64,000 nucleotides of DNA from Henriciella sp. (GTDB taxonomy: Bacteria > Pseudomonadota > Alphaproteobacteria > Caulobacterales > Hyphomonadaceae), in NCBI GenBank assembly GCA_027019605.1, contig JALUWJ010000043.1, forward strand, positions 31,281-95,280. The letters are read 5' to 3'. Position 1 is the stretch's first letter. The number at the start of each line of letters is the position of its first letter. Made by a program: the position numbers and the translations under genes. Positions 45,577 to 52,908 of this stretch are shown piece after piece. The notes below the pieces were generated by a model. It saw only the letters and a list, made by a program, of their open reading frames with translations, had not been told where the DNA came from and did no database searches.

Positions 45577-45822
45577 ATGATCAGTCTCGCCCTAAAGTGG
45601 ATGGCGCGTGCCATGTTCGCGCTCGCATTGTTCTCAGCGCTCACGGCCATTTACATGTATTATTCGCTTAACTTTGGCAGTTGCGTCGAGGGTGGACCGA
45701 CCTGCAATTCAAATGTCGCCGCGCTTTATGCTGCCGGCCTCGGCATCGTTGGATTCGCGGTCTCTGGGTATGCCGCCCATGTCATCAGCAAAGGCTTTTC
45801 AAATCAAAATGATAGCGATTAA
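45577..45822 (+). CDS. Small two-helix membrane protein
   Basis: The 81-aa protein has two hydrophobic helices (about residues 6-26 and 48-70) joined by a short periplasmic loop with two cysteines (GSCVEGGPTCNSN), probably disulphide-bonded. The ATG at 45577 is preceded by CAGGAG, while the longer frame from 45517 lacks one. It lies 56 bases after the LysR gene. Its stop overlaps that of the convergent coiled-coil gene by four bases. Function unknown. Confidence 0.75.
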   Translation: MISLALKWMARAMFALALFSALTAIYMYYSLNFGSCVEGGPTCNSNVAALYAAGLGIVGFAVSGYAAHVISKGFSNQNDSD

Positions 45823-46058
45823 GCCAGGCGCGAAATCTCTTCGCTCAGGCGTTTGTCGCCGTCCGTGGTGATCTTCTCGAGCACTTTCACACGATCGCGC
45901 AGGCGGAGCACTTCGCGCTCCAGATCTTCCATACGCAGCTTCGTTTCTTGATCCATTTCCGAGTTCGCGCGCGTTTCAATCCAGGTCTTTACGACCCCAG
46001 CGCCGACCGCGATCAACACGATCAGCACAACCATGGTGAAAGGGCTGTCGATATCCAT
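45819..46058 (-). CDS. Small single-helix membrane protein with coiled coil (PspB-like layout)
   Basis: The 79-aa protein has one N-terminal membrane helix (about 8-26) and a long charged coiled coil with heptad leucines (MEDLEREVLRLRDRVKVLEKI). This layout resembles PspB and other small envelope-stress proteins, and this window also has a separate true-looking pspB at 48.9-49.1 kb. Sequence similarity to PspB beyond layout is not obvious. A candidate promoter with a palindrome lies just upstream. Confidence 0.75.
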   Translation of the reverse strand: MDIDSPFTMVVLIVLIAVGAGVVKTWIETRANSEMDQETKLRMEDLEREVLRLRDRVKVLEKITTDGDKRLSEEISRLA

Positions 46059-46077
46059 AACTTGCTATCCTGACTCT

Positions 46078-46118
46078 TATCGTTATTCGATATATAGCAC
46101 GTTAGGCGTGTGACGCAA
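46078..46118 (-). promoter_or_regulatory. Candidate promoter and palindrome for the 79-aa coiled-coil gene
   Basis: On the minus strand TTGCGT (46118-46113) and TATATA (46096-46091) are separated by 16 bases. The dyad TATCG TTATT CGATA (46078-46092) begins in the -10 box and covers the expected start site, where a repressor would block initiation. Pattern match only. Confidence 0.4.
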
Positions 46119-46122
46119 GGTT

Positions 46123-46578
46123 TTATCTGCCCGTAGACCCAAATCCACCTGCGCCGCGATCAGTATCATCGAGCTCTTCGACTTGATTCCAAACCAGTCG
46201 CGTCACCGGCGCGAGCAGCATCTGTCCGATCCGCTCACCGCGCGCAATCGTGAACGCTTCCTGGCCGTGATTGATCAGGATCACTTTCAGTTCGCCGCGA
46301 TAATCGCTGTCGATTGTGCCTGGTGAGTTTAGGCAGGTAATGCCGTGTTTCGCAGCGAGGCCTGATCGCGGCCGCATCTGGATTTCATAGCCCTGCGGAA
46401 TAGCGACGCTCAGCCCTGTCGGCACCATGGTTTTTTCGCCCGGATTTAGGACAAGTGGCTCGTCTTGCGCCACCGCGGCTCGGACATCCATGCCCGCCGC
46501 GCCCAGGGTTTCATATGCTGGCAGTTCCAGCCCCTCAAAATGCGGCAAAGGCCGCACAGCAACAGTAATCTCAGTCAT
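46123..46578 (-). CDS. dut: Deoxyuridine triphosphate nucleotidohydrolase
   Basis: The 151-aa trimeric dUTPase shows all motifs in order: [37 protein letters not shown] (catalytic Asp), GERIGQMLL and the C-terminal P-loop-like [11 protein letters not shown]. It removes dUTP and supplies dUMP for thymidylate synthesis. It lies 44 bases downstream of coaBC in the same direction, the classical coaBC-dut pair. Confidence 0.97.
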   Translation of the reverse strand: MTEITVAVRPLPHFEGLELPAYETLGAAGMDVRAAVAQDEPLVLNPGEKTMVPTGLSVAIPQGYEIQMRPRSGLAAKHGITCLNSPGTIDSDYRGELKVILINHGQEAFTIARGERIGQMLLAPVTRLVWNQVEELDDTDRGAGGFGSTGR

Positions 46579-46631
46579 GAGAACGCAAAGCGCCGGAGTC
46601 GGGGGGCTGAGTCAAGCGTCAGACGCGCTGC

Positions 46632-47882
46632 TTATTGCGCCGCAATCTTATCCGCTTCATCGCCAAACTCTTCCACGATCCGCTCGACCAAGCGTGTCGC
46701 TACATCCTGTTTGGTCATGCGCGGCCAGCGCACTTCAATACCTTCGCGCGTGACAAGCGCGACTTCATTCATTTCACCGCCCATAACATCGCCGCTAACA
46801 TCGTTGGAAACGATCCAGTCACAGCGTTTGCGCTTCAGCTTGGCAATGGCGAGCGCGTCGACATCATGGGTCTCAGCTGCAAACCCGATGACCAGCTCCG
46901 GGCGGTTTTTCTTCTTACGTGACAGCGTCGCGAGAATGTCCGGGTTTTCCGACAGTTCCAGAGTTGGATGCGGATCTCCGTCACCTTCTTTGAGCTTCAT
47001 CTTTTTTGCCGCGGCGCGGCTTGGGCGCCAATCGGCAACCGCGGCCACGGAGATAAATACGTCCGACGGCAAAGCATCCTGGCACGCATCGAGCATTTCG
47101 CGTGCGGTCTCGACCGGCACGTGGTCGACACCATCGGGCACTTGCAAGGCCACCGGGCCAGACACCAGCGTTACCCGCGCGCCAGCCTTGGCGAGGGCGC
47201 CGGCAATCGCATAGCCTTGTTTGCCGCTGGAATGGTTTGACAAGAACCGCACCGGATCAAGCGGCTCGCGGGTCGGACCAGCCGTAACCAGGGCGTGGCG
47301 ACCGGCCAGCGGTTTCGGATCAAGTCCGTACAGCACTGGTCCATCGTTCAGCAGCGCCTCAATGCGGTTGGCAATTTCGAGTGGCTCAGGCAGGCGGCCC
47401 GGTCCAAATTCGCCGCACGCCATGGCGCCTTCATCTGGATCCATGACAGTGACACCGTCGCCGCGAAGCGTCTCGACATTGCGCTGCGTCGCTGCGTGCT
47501 CCCACATCCGGACATTCATCGCCGGGACCATCAGAACTGGTTTATCGGTTGCGAGCAGCGTTGTGGACGCCAGATCATTGGCCAAACCATTCGCGGCTTT
47601 CGCCATCAGGTCAGCGGTCGCCGGACAAACAACAACGAGATCAGCGGAACGCGACAGCTGGATGTGGCCCATATCGGCCTCATCATCCAAATCAAACAAT
47701 TCGGTGAACACTTTCTCGCCCGACAGCGCCGAGACTGAAAGCGGGGTGACAAATTCCTGCCCGCCCTTTGTGACAATGCAACGGCTCGCAATACCGCGCC
47801 GCGACAGCTCTCGGATCAGCTCGAGAGACTTGTAGGCAGCAATCCCGCCACCGATGATCAGAAGAATACGCTTATCTGACAT
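46632..47882 (-). CDS. coaBC: Bifunctional phosphopantothenoylcysteine decarboxylase / phosphopantothenate-cysteine ligase
   Basis: The 416-aa enzyme performs two steps of coenzyme A synthesis. The N-terminal CoaC flavoprotein (about 1-180) has [12 protein letters not shown], the active-site His in [42 protein letters not shown] and the catalytic Cys loop [14 protein letters not shown]. The CoaB domain (about 190-400) has [25 protein letters not shown] and VAAVADWRP. The ATG at 47882 is taken as the start; a GTG three codons upstream is possible. Neither has a good ribosome site. Confidence 0.97.
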   Translation of the reverse strand: MSDKRILLIIGGGIAAYKSLELIRELSRRGIASRCIVTKGGQEFVTPLSVSALSGEKVFTELFDLDDEADMGHIQLSRSADLVVVCPATADLMAKAANGLANDLASTTLLATDKPVLMVPAMNVRMWEHAATQRNVETLRGDGVTVMDPDEGAMACGEFGPGRLPEPLEIANRIEALLNDGPVLYGLDPKPLAGRHALVTAGPTREPLDPVRFLSNHSSGKQGYAIAGALAKAGARVTLVSGPVALQVPDGVDHVPVETAREMLDACQDALPSDVFISVAAVADWRPSRAAAKKMKLKEGDGDPHPTLELSENPDILATLSRKKKNRPELVIGFAAETHDVDALAIAKLKRKRCDWIVSNDVSGDVMGGEMNEVALVTREGIEVRWPRMTKQDVATRLVERIVEEFGDEADKIAAQ

Positions 47883-48050
47883 GCCACACACTTATGCCAC
47901 TTCCGGGCCATGTGACACAAAACAAATGAAAAAACGACCACACAGATGCGTGAGTTTCACATTTTTGGTTAAGAGATCTGCGTCTGAACGGCAAAGATAG
48001 CATGTTTTCAGCTCATCTGGTGCGTTCAAAACCGCCCTGTTTTCTACGCC

Positions 48051-48080
48051 GGAAGTCCCGCAGAGATGTGCGAGACTTCC
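48051..48080. repeat. Stem-loop with 11-bp arms between coaBC and the psp operon
   Basis: GGAAGTCCCGC (48051-48061) faces GCGAGACTTCC (48070-48080) across an 8-base loop. As RNA from the minus strand all eleven positions pair, one as G-U; from the plus strand one C-A mismatch remains. No T-run follows on the minus strand. Confidence 0.6.
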
Positions 48081-48097
48081 CCCCAACTTTGCGGGGT

Positions 48098-48168
48098 TTC
48101 TGATCCAGTTCTCTCAGATGTGCGTTCAGGGAGAGAGAGAATTCGAACAGGATCAGAATTTTGTTTTT
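48098..48168 (+). terminator. Long stem-loop followed by T-run; terminator-like on the plus strand
   Basis: TTCTGATCC (48098-48106) and GTTC (48108-48111) pair with GAAC (48145-48148) and GGATCAGAA (48150-48158), a 13-bp stem with one mismatch. On the plus strand it is followed by TTTTGTTTTT (48159-48168). No plus-strand gene is known upstream, so it could end an unannotated RNA. The remainder of the 290-base gap (47883-48173) shows no convincing ORF. Confidence 0.45.
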
Positions 48169-48173
48169 CGCCC

Positions 48174-48356
48174 TTATTCAGGTGCGATGAAATTGATCAT
48201 CAATCCTTTGTCCAGCGACGCCGTAACGGTCATTTCAACACCGCCGGTTTGAAGCTGGAACCCGTCGCCTTCGACGCTCGCAAAGGCGGCGAGTGAAAGG
48301 GCAGCAGCGACGAGCAGTCCGGTTTGGATCCCGCTTCTGATGGCCTTGCGTGTCAT
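48174..48356 (-). CDS. Small exported protein at the end of the psp operon
   Basis: The 60-aa protein has a signal peptide (GLLVAAALSLAAFASVEG) and a short mature part (about 30 residues, FQLQTGGVEMTVTASLDKGLMINFIAPE in pieces) that looks like beta strands. The ATG at 48356 follows GAGAGGGG. It lies 60 bases after pspC in the same direction, with a palindrome between, so it may be either the last gene of the psp operon or separately controlled. Family unknown. Confidence 0.65.
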   Translation of the reverse strand: MTRKAIRSGIQTGLLVAAALSLAAFASVEGDGFQLQTGGVEMTVTASLDKGLMINFIAPE

Positions 48357-48394
48357 GGGTATACCCCTCTCTATCCTAATCTTTCCTGATCCCT

Positions 48395-48410
48395 GGTTAC
48401 ACTTGTAACC
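48395..48410. promoter_or_regulatory. Perfect 16-bp palindrome between pspC and the small exported gene
   Basis: GGTTACACTTGTAACC has 6-bp arms (48395-48400 and 48405-48410) around ACTT, flanked by two copies of ATCCCT. Its size fits a dimeric regulator site, but it could also be a short RNA hairpin. Confidence 0.45.
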
Positions 48411-48416
48411 CAATCC

Positions 48417-48881
48417 CTAATTTTGTTCTAGATCCTTGAACGCTTTTTTCAGACGCCACTCTTCGCTGGTGACACTGCGTTCAATATTCCGCAGCCGCTC
48501 TTCAAGGTCCATGAATGTGTATTTCAGTCCGGATGCGGTGACCCGAGGCCGGTCTGACACATTGCGCCAAAACTGCTCTTCCTCTGGGGGCAAATTACGA
48601 CGGCCTCTCGGTTCTTTCGGCGTAATCATCGCGGCGATGATATATGCGAAGATCGAAAACGGTCCGGCCATGAAGAAAATACTGAGCACGAACAGGATTC
48701 TAACCAGCGTCGGCTCCCAACCAAAGCGCTCCGCGATCCCGCCGCACACGCCCAGCCAAACACGGTCTGTCCGTGAGCGGTAAAAACGTTTTGGGTTGGG
48801 GGAGTGGAACATTTGGTCTTCTTCTCTGCTTGTATAGTGATCGTCTCTAAGCGGACGGCGATGTCTTCTTCTATGTCTCAT
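48417..48881 (-). CDS. pspC: PspC-domain envelope stress protein
   Basis: The 154-aa product contains the PspC domain: RFYRSRTDRVWLGVCGGIAERFGWEPTLVRILFVL in pieces (VCGGIAERFGWEPTLVRI is diagnostic), followed by helices and a C-terminal cytoplasmic coiled coil (TFMDLEERLRNIERSVTSEEW). PspC senses envelope damage and binds PspA in relatives. The ATG at 48881 follows GAGGAT; an in-frame ATG at 48812 would remove a basic, His/Arg-rich N terminus and is also possible. Three bases separate it from pspB. Confidence 0.93.
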   Translation of the reverse strand: MRHRRRHRRPLRDDHYTSREEDQMFHSPNPKRFYRSRTDRVWLGVCGGIAERFGWEPTLVRILFVLSIFFMAGPFSIFAYIIAAMITPKEPRGRRNLPPEEEQFWRNVSDRPRVTASGLKYTFMDLEERLRNIERSVTSEEWRLKKAFKDLEQN

Positions 48882-48884
48882 GGT

Positions 48885-49145
48885 CTAATCCTCGAACCGG
48901 CGGGGCGAGAGCGGACGGCGACTTTGGGGAGCCTCGTCCTGAGCGTCCATGATCTCTTCAATCGTTTCAATTCGACGCTCTATCGATTTTGCTGAGCGCC
49001 ATAGATCTTCGAGCATTCGCTCATCGTCCGGCATTAGGGTCTTCTGCTTTCGCCACAGGGTAATGTAGTGGAAGATCATGCCCGGCAAGACGACGAAGAT
49101 CGACGTGATTGCAACAATGGCAATGACAAACTCTGGTCCTTCCAT
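48885..49145 (-). CDS. pspB: PspB family phage shock protein
   Basis: The 86-aa protein has an N-terminal membrane helix (about 6-27) and a cytoplasmic coiled coil (DERMLEDLWRSAKSIERRIETIEEIMDAQ), the PspB layout including IFHYITLWRKQK. Its tail (SRRPLSPRRFED) is longer than in E. coli PspB. It starts with ATG at 49145, overlapping the stop of a 37-aa gene by one base (TGATG), and is followed by pspC after three bases. With PspC it transmits stress signals to PspA. Confidence 0.9.
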   Translation of the reverse strand: MEGPEFVIAIVAITSIFVVLPGMIFHYITLWRKQKTLMPDDERMLEDLWRSAKSIERRIETIEEIMDAQDEAPQSRRPLSPRRFED

Positions 49146-49258
49146 CAGTTGGCACCCTCAGCTTTTGCCTTGCGGCGGTCTTCAAGATGCAGGGCGATCA
49201 AGCCCGGCGCGGTGATTGCGGTCATAAAGCCAGCAAGAATTACAAACGGGACTAACAT
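49145..49258 (-). CDS. 37-aa membrane protein between pspA and pspB
   Basis: ATG at 49258 opens a 37-codon frame: a hydrophobic helix (about residues 2-22, VPFVILAGFMTAITAPGLIAL) followed by a charged tail (HLEDRRKAKAEGAN). It has a near-perfect ribosome site AAGGAGG seven bases upstream, embedded in the end of pspA, and its stop overlaps the pspB ATG. This strict spacing strongly supports translation. No match to a known Psp protein (PspD, PspG) is evident to me. Confidence 0.75.
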   Translation of the reverse strand: MLVPFVILAGFMTAITAPGLIALHLEDRRKAKAEGAN

Positions 49259-49261
49259 AGA

Positions 49262-49960
49262 TTAGGCCTCCTTCTTTTCAGCTGTCTTCGCAGCTTTTGG
49301 AGTCGACTTGGTGCGCGCCTTCTTCAGAGCTTTCAGCTCTTCTTCGATCGCATCATTGCGCTCAAGGGCAGCAAACTCTTGCTCGAGTGTTGGCTCGGCG
49401 CCGCGAATGGTCTCAGCATATGCTTCAAGCTCATCAACTTTGCGCTCAACTTGCGAGTAGCGAGCCAGGGCATCATCAACGCGGGTGTCATAAGTCTGCT
49501 CACGAACCCGAATGCGTTGCTCTGCAGCGTCGCGGCGCATCATCAAGGCGCGGTGCTTTGCTTTGGCTTCATCAAGTTTCGCTTGCAGGCGGGTCAGGTC
49601 GTCCTGACGCTTGTGAAACGCCTCATCAGCCAAATCCATCGCTTCTTTGCGGCGTGTGATTTCTTGTTCGGCTTTCTTTTTGGCGATCAGCGCGCCGCGT
49701 GCCAGGTCTTCGCGACCTTTATCAATGGCGAGGCCAGCTTTTTGCTCCCAGTCAGCGCGGATTTCAGAATAGTGCGCAATCTCGCGCTCCATTTCTTTCT
49801 TGTCCGCCATCGCACGGGCCGCAGCGGTGCGGACCTCGACAAGAGTGTCTTCCATCTCTTGGATCATTAGACGGGCGATCTTTTCTGGGTTTTCAGCATT
49901 GTCCAGCATCGCGTTGATGTTGGAATTGATGATGTCGCCGAGGCGAGAGAACATTCCCAT
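49262..49960 (-). CDS. pspA: Phage shock protein A
   Basis: The 232-aa PspA/IM30 protein begins with the amphipathic membrane-binding helix MGMFSRLGDIINSNINAMLDN and continues as long helices (ENPEKIARLMIQEMEDTLVEV and so on) of the ESCRT-III-like fold. The C terminus is Lys/Ala-rich (KSTPKAAKTAEKKEA). PspA stabilises damaged membranes and inhibits PspF. AAGGAAA precedes the ATG. It follows the 50-aa gene at 50.04-50.19 kb and is upstream of the 37-aa gene, pspB and pspC. Confidence 0.96.
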   Translation of the reverse strand: MGMFSRLGDIINSNINAMLDNAENPEKIARLMIQEMEDTLVEVRTAAARAMADKKEMEREIAHYSEIRADWEQKAGLAIDKGREDLARGALIAKKKAEQEITRRKEAMDLADEAFHKRQDDLTRLQAKLDEAKAKHRALMMRRDAAEQRIRVREQTYDTRVDDALARYSQVERKVDELEAYAETIRGAEPTLEQEFAALERNDAIEEELKALKKARTKSTPKAAKTAEKKEA

Positions 49961-50036
49961 GATATTTTTTCCTTGTATCTTTTGGGGTTCAAAGGGGGGG
50001 GGAGGAAACGCGGTTTCTTTTGGCTGTTTTCAGCTC

Positions 50037-50189
50037 TTAGAAGAAGAAGCCGCCGAGGAAGACACCAGCGACAAAGAACATCCATGTCTCTGGTGAACGT
50101 GTGGAGAGGTAGCGGCCAAAGCGGCCACTCTCACGGCGGGCTTGGTCGTAACGGTCGCCATAGCCATTTTCGTAAGAGCGCTCAGTCAT
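50037..50189 (-). CDS. 50-aa tail-anchored protein, first gene of the psp operon
   Basis: From ATG 50189 (AAGGATAG upstream) the protein has a charged, Tyr/Arg/Gly-rich N-terminal part (MTERSYENGYGDRYDQARRE) and a C-terminal hydrophobic helix (WMFFVAGVFLGGFFF) that ends at the stop, a tail-anchor arrangement. It lies directly downstream of a sigma-54-like promoter and 77 bases before pspA, so it should be stress-induced with the operon. I do not recognise the family. Confidence 0.72.
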   Translation of the reverse strand: MTERSYENGYGDRYDQARRESGRFGRYLSTRSPETWMFFVAGVFLGGFFF

Positions 50190-50242
50190 TGTTTTTCTAT
50201 CCTTCTTGCGAGCGACCCCACTGGCCGCCATGCCAGATTGAT

Positions 50243-50258
50243 TTCAAGGACCGTGCCA
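50243..50258 (-). promoter_or_regulatory. Sigma-54-type promoter of the psp operon
   Basis: On the minus strand TGGCACGGTCCTTGAA fits the -24/-12 consensus TGGCACG-N4-TTGCA except for one base (A for C in the -12 box). The predicted start, near 50232, is about 43 bases before the first psp-operon ATG. Sigma-54 control is expected for psp operons with PspF. Confidence 0.7.
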
Positions 50259-50362
50259 GTTTTGAATTAAATTCATAACACACTGTTTTTATGCGTTATT
50301 TTTATTTTTTGGCGAGATCAACTTAACCCAATTTAGTGAATTACGCTTATCTTTTTGGTTGT

Positions 50363-50385
50363 TTTAGCCAATACATTTTGCTAAA
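50363..50385. promoter_or_regulatory. Palindrome just upstream of pspF, candidate PspF enhancer
   Basis: TTTAGC (50363-50368) and GCTAAA (50380-50385) form a perfect 6-bp dyad with an 11-base spacer, eight bases before the pspF start and about 130 bases upstream of the sigma-54 start site for the psp operon. This is the distance expected for an activator site that also represses pspF. Confidence 0.5.
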
Positions 50386-50393
50386 TTGACCTC

Positions 50394-51473
50394 ATGATTG
50401 GCAATCAAAGCCCCCAATTGATCGGCGAAGACCCGAGCTGGCTGGAAGCCCAGGAGCATGTCTCGCGCCTGGCGCCGTTGGACCGGCCATGCCTCATCAT
50501 TGGCGAACGCGGCACTGGTAAAGAACTGATCGGGGAGCGGATGCACTTCCTCTCCCGGCGCTGGGAAGGCCCATTTGTGAAAGTGAACTGCGCCGCCCTG
50601 TCAGAACAACTCCTCGACAGTGAGCTGTTCGGGCATGAACGCGGCGCCTTTACCGGCGCAACTGAGCGACGCCTCGGCCGGTTTGAACTGGCAAATGGCG
50701 GCACGCTCTTCTTGGATGAGATCGCGACGGCCTCAATGCAGGTTCAAGAAAAGCTGCTCCGCGTGGTTGAGTATGGCGAGTTTCAGCGTCTTGGCGGCGA
50801 AAAAGTGCTGACCACCAATGTCCGCGTGGTGGCTGCCACCAATGTCGACCTGCCGAGCAAGGCGGCGAGCGGAGACTTCCGCGCCGACTTGCTTGATCGC
50901 CTCGCGTTCGACGTTGTCACCCTGCCGCCGCTACGGGCCCGTCCCGCCGACATTTCCCTGCTCGCAGATTTCTTCGCCCGCCGAATGGCCCGAGAGATGG
51001 CCGAAGACTTTCCTGGCTTTGCCCCCTCCGCCATCGCCGCGATGGAAGCGCATGACTGGCCCGGCAATGTGCGCGAGCTTCGCAACTTTGCGCAGCGGAT
51101 CACCTATCGCGCGATCGCAGAACACCTGACTGATCCCGTGCAGTTTGATCCGGCCGCGCTCGACCCCTTCGCCTCACCTTGGCGACCGGCCGCGGACCTA
51201 AAAGCTCCTCAGCCGCCTAAAGACACCTACACGACGTCGCCAGCAGCACCGCCCCCACCTGTCCTCGACATTCCATTTGAAGATCAAATCCGCCTGTTTG
51301 AAACCAGCTTGATCGACACGGCCCTCTCCGCGCACGAGGGCCACCAAGGCAAAGCTGCCAAGACGCTGGGCCTGAGCTATCACCAGTTCCGCGGCCTGCT
51401 CAAAAAGTATGGCTACGGCAAAGGCGCCGGGAAGCCGGTCGCAGACATCGAAGGCCCGATCCGCAGCATGTAG
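50394..51473 (+). CDS. pspF: Sigma-54-dependent psp operon activator
   Basis: The 359-aa AAA+ enhancer-binding protein has no receiver domain, like PspF. It shows Walker A GERGTGKE (37-44), the sigma-54-contacting GAFTGA (84-89), Walker B GGTLFLDE, the R-finger region FRADLLDRLAFDVVTLPPLR, and a C-terminal Fis-type HTH (KAAKTLGLSYHQFRGLLKKYG). A Pro-rich linker (about 275-300) is longer than in E. coli PspF. It diverges from the psp operon, with the sigma-54 site and a palindrome between, the classical arrangement. Confidence 0.95.
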   Translation: MIGNQSPQLIGEDPSWLEAQEHVSRLAPLDRPCLIIGERGTGKELIGERMHFLSRRWEGPFVKVNCAALSEQLLDSELFGHERGAFTGATERRLGRFELANGGTLFLDEIATASMQVQEKLLRVVEYGEFQRLGGEKVLTTNVRVVAATNVDLPSKAASGDFRADLLDRLAFDVVTLPPLRARPADISLLADFFARRMAREMAEDFPGFAPSAIAAMEAHDWPGNVRELRNFAQRITYRAIAEHLTDPVQFDPAALDPFASPWRPAADLKAPQPPKDTYTTSPAAPPPPVLDIPFEDQIRLFETSLIDTALSAHEGHQGKAAKTLGLSYHQFRGLLKKYGYGKGAGKPVADIEGPIRSM

Positions 51474-51578
51474 GGTTTAATCCGCGCGCTTGATACCCGC
51501 TGAGAACGCTTCTAAAGCTCACGCCAAGGGACTTTTTGAACTTCCGCTCGAACTGCGTCGGGTTGGCTGAGGCGATGA

Positions 51579-52817
51579 ATGACTGACGCTTCGCGCGCTG
51601 CAGCGCCCACTTCTTCGCCTGAACGATATCTTATCCTCGACATATTGCGGGGCTTTGCGCTGCTGGGCGTTTTGATCGCAAATCTTGATGAACTCGGCGG
51701 CGAAGGCATGACCGCCACCACGGAGCAACTTGCTGCGCTTTCAAGTGCCGGGATCGATGAGTCTGTTAAATGGGCGCTTGAGCTGTTCGTCTATGACAAG
51801 GCCAACACGCTGTTTGCCGTTCTGTTCGGGATCGGGTTCTGGATACAGATGGACCGCCTCACCGCACGAGGCGTCGCGTTTGGCAGCATTTATCTGCGCC
51901 GGATTACCATCCTCACTACATTTGGCCTGATCCACCTGCTCGGCTGGTTCTCTTGGGATATTCTCCACCTGTATGGGCTGCTGGCCTTTGTCTTGTATGT
52001 CTCCCGCGACCTGCCAGACCGCATCCTGTTCTGGCTCGGCGGCGCGCTGCTCATCTTTGGAAAGCGCGTGCTGATCTGGGCTGGGGCAGAGCTTGGATGG
52101 ACGCAAGTCGGCCTCGACATCGCCTATTCTGAGGCCGCAATCCTCGCGCGCCATGACGCCGCTCTGTCTGGAGATTTCTTTGCTTTTGTCGGGCAGATGA
52201 ACCTTCACATCTGGTTCGACTGGATCCTGGGCGGGACCTTTGTCGCCTGGTTTGCGTATGGCCTTGGCCGGTTTTACATCGGCGCCTGGATCGCCCGGAA
52301 AGGCTGGCTGCAAAATGCGGGCGCGCATCTCGCTCAGGTTAAATCACTGACCATCCTGCTCTTGCTCAACGGCCTTTGCCTGCAGGCCGTCGCGCAATTG
52401 CTCGCGAGCAAGCCGACCATCGCCGCGCTTGAAGCACCCCCGCTCTGGCTCGAGATCATGCACGATGCCGCCACCCCGCTGATCGCGGCGGGCTATGTCT
52501 GCGCCTTGATTTGGATGCTTCATAGCGCCCTTCTGTCTTGGCTGGCCCGTCTGTTTGCCCCGGTTGGGCAGATGGCGCTGACCAATTACCTCATCCAAAG
52601 CCCCTTCATTCTGTTGGTTCTGACAAAAGCCGGCCCAGGCTTAGGGCTCGCTGGCCAGGCCGGGAGCACGGCTTACCTCTTGCTCTCGCTCGGATTTTTC
52701 GCGCTGCAAGTGGTGGTCAGCCATGTTTGGCTCAGAGCCTTCGCTTATGGGCCGGCCGAATGGCTGTGGCGGGCGCTCACCTATCAGACCTTTCCCAAAC
52801 TCCGCCGCGAACGATAA
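51579..52817 (+). CDS. DUF418 multi-helix membrane protein
   Basis: The 412-aa protein has about ten helices. The N-terminal ILDILRGFALLGVLIANL and the C-terminal DUF418 segment (PVGQMALTNYLIQSPF, with WLARLF before it) identify the family, related to acyltransferase-3/OpgC-like membrane proteins. ATG 51579 has GAGGC upstream. No enzyme activity is known. It follows pspF by 105 bases, but no link to envelope stress is evident beyond position. Confidence 0.9.
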   Translation: MTDASRAAAPTSSPERYLILDILRGFALLGVLIANLDELGGEGMTATTEQLAALSSAGIDESVKWALELFVYDKANTLFAVLFGIGFWIQMDRLTARGVAFGSIYLRRITILTTFGLIHLLGWFSWDILHLYGLLAFVLYVSRDLPDRILFWLGGALLIFGKRVLIWAGAELGWTQVGLDIAYSEAAILARHDAALSGDFFAFVGQMNLHIWFDWILGGTFVAWFAYGLGRFYIGAWIARKGWLQNAGAHLAQVKSLTILLLLNGLCLQAVAQLLASKPTIAALEAPPLWLEIMHDAATPLIAAGYVCALIWMLHSALLSWLARLFAPVGQMALTNYLIQSPFILLVLTKAGPGLGLAGQAGSTAYLLLSLGFFALQVVVSHVWLRAFAYGPAEWLWRALTYQTFPKLRRER

Positions 52818-52908
52818 GATCACAACACTTTCATAGGCTTCTCGCCACGACACCCTTGGAAATTGGCCTGACGCGGGTTACCTTTAACGTGAACGTCAGG
52901 AGTGCCCA

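Noticed and set aside
47892..48086. 64-codon minus-strand frame upstream of coaBC
   Set aside because: It lies over the stem-loop region, starts at a non-ATG codon without a ribosome site, and shows no protein-like composition.
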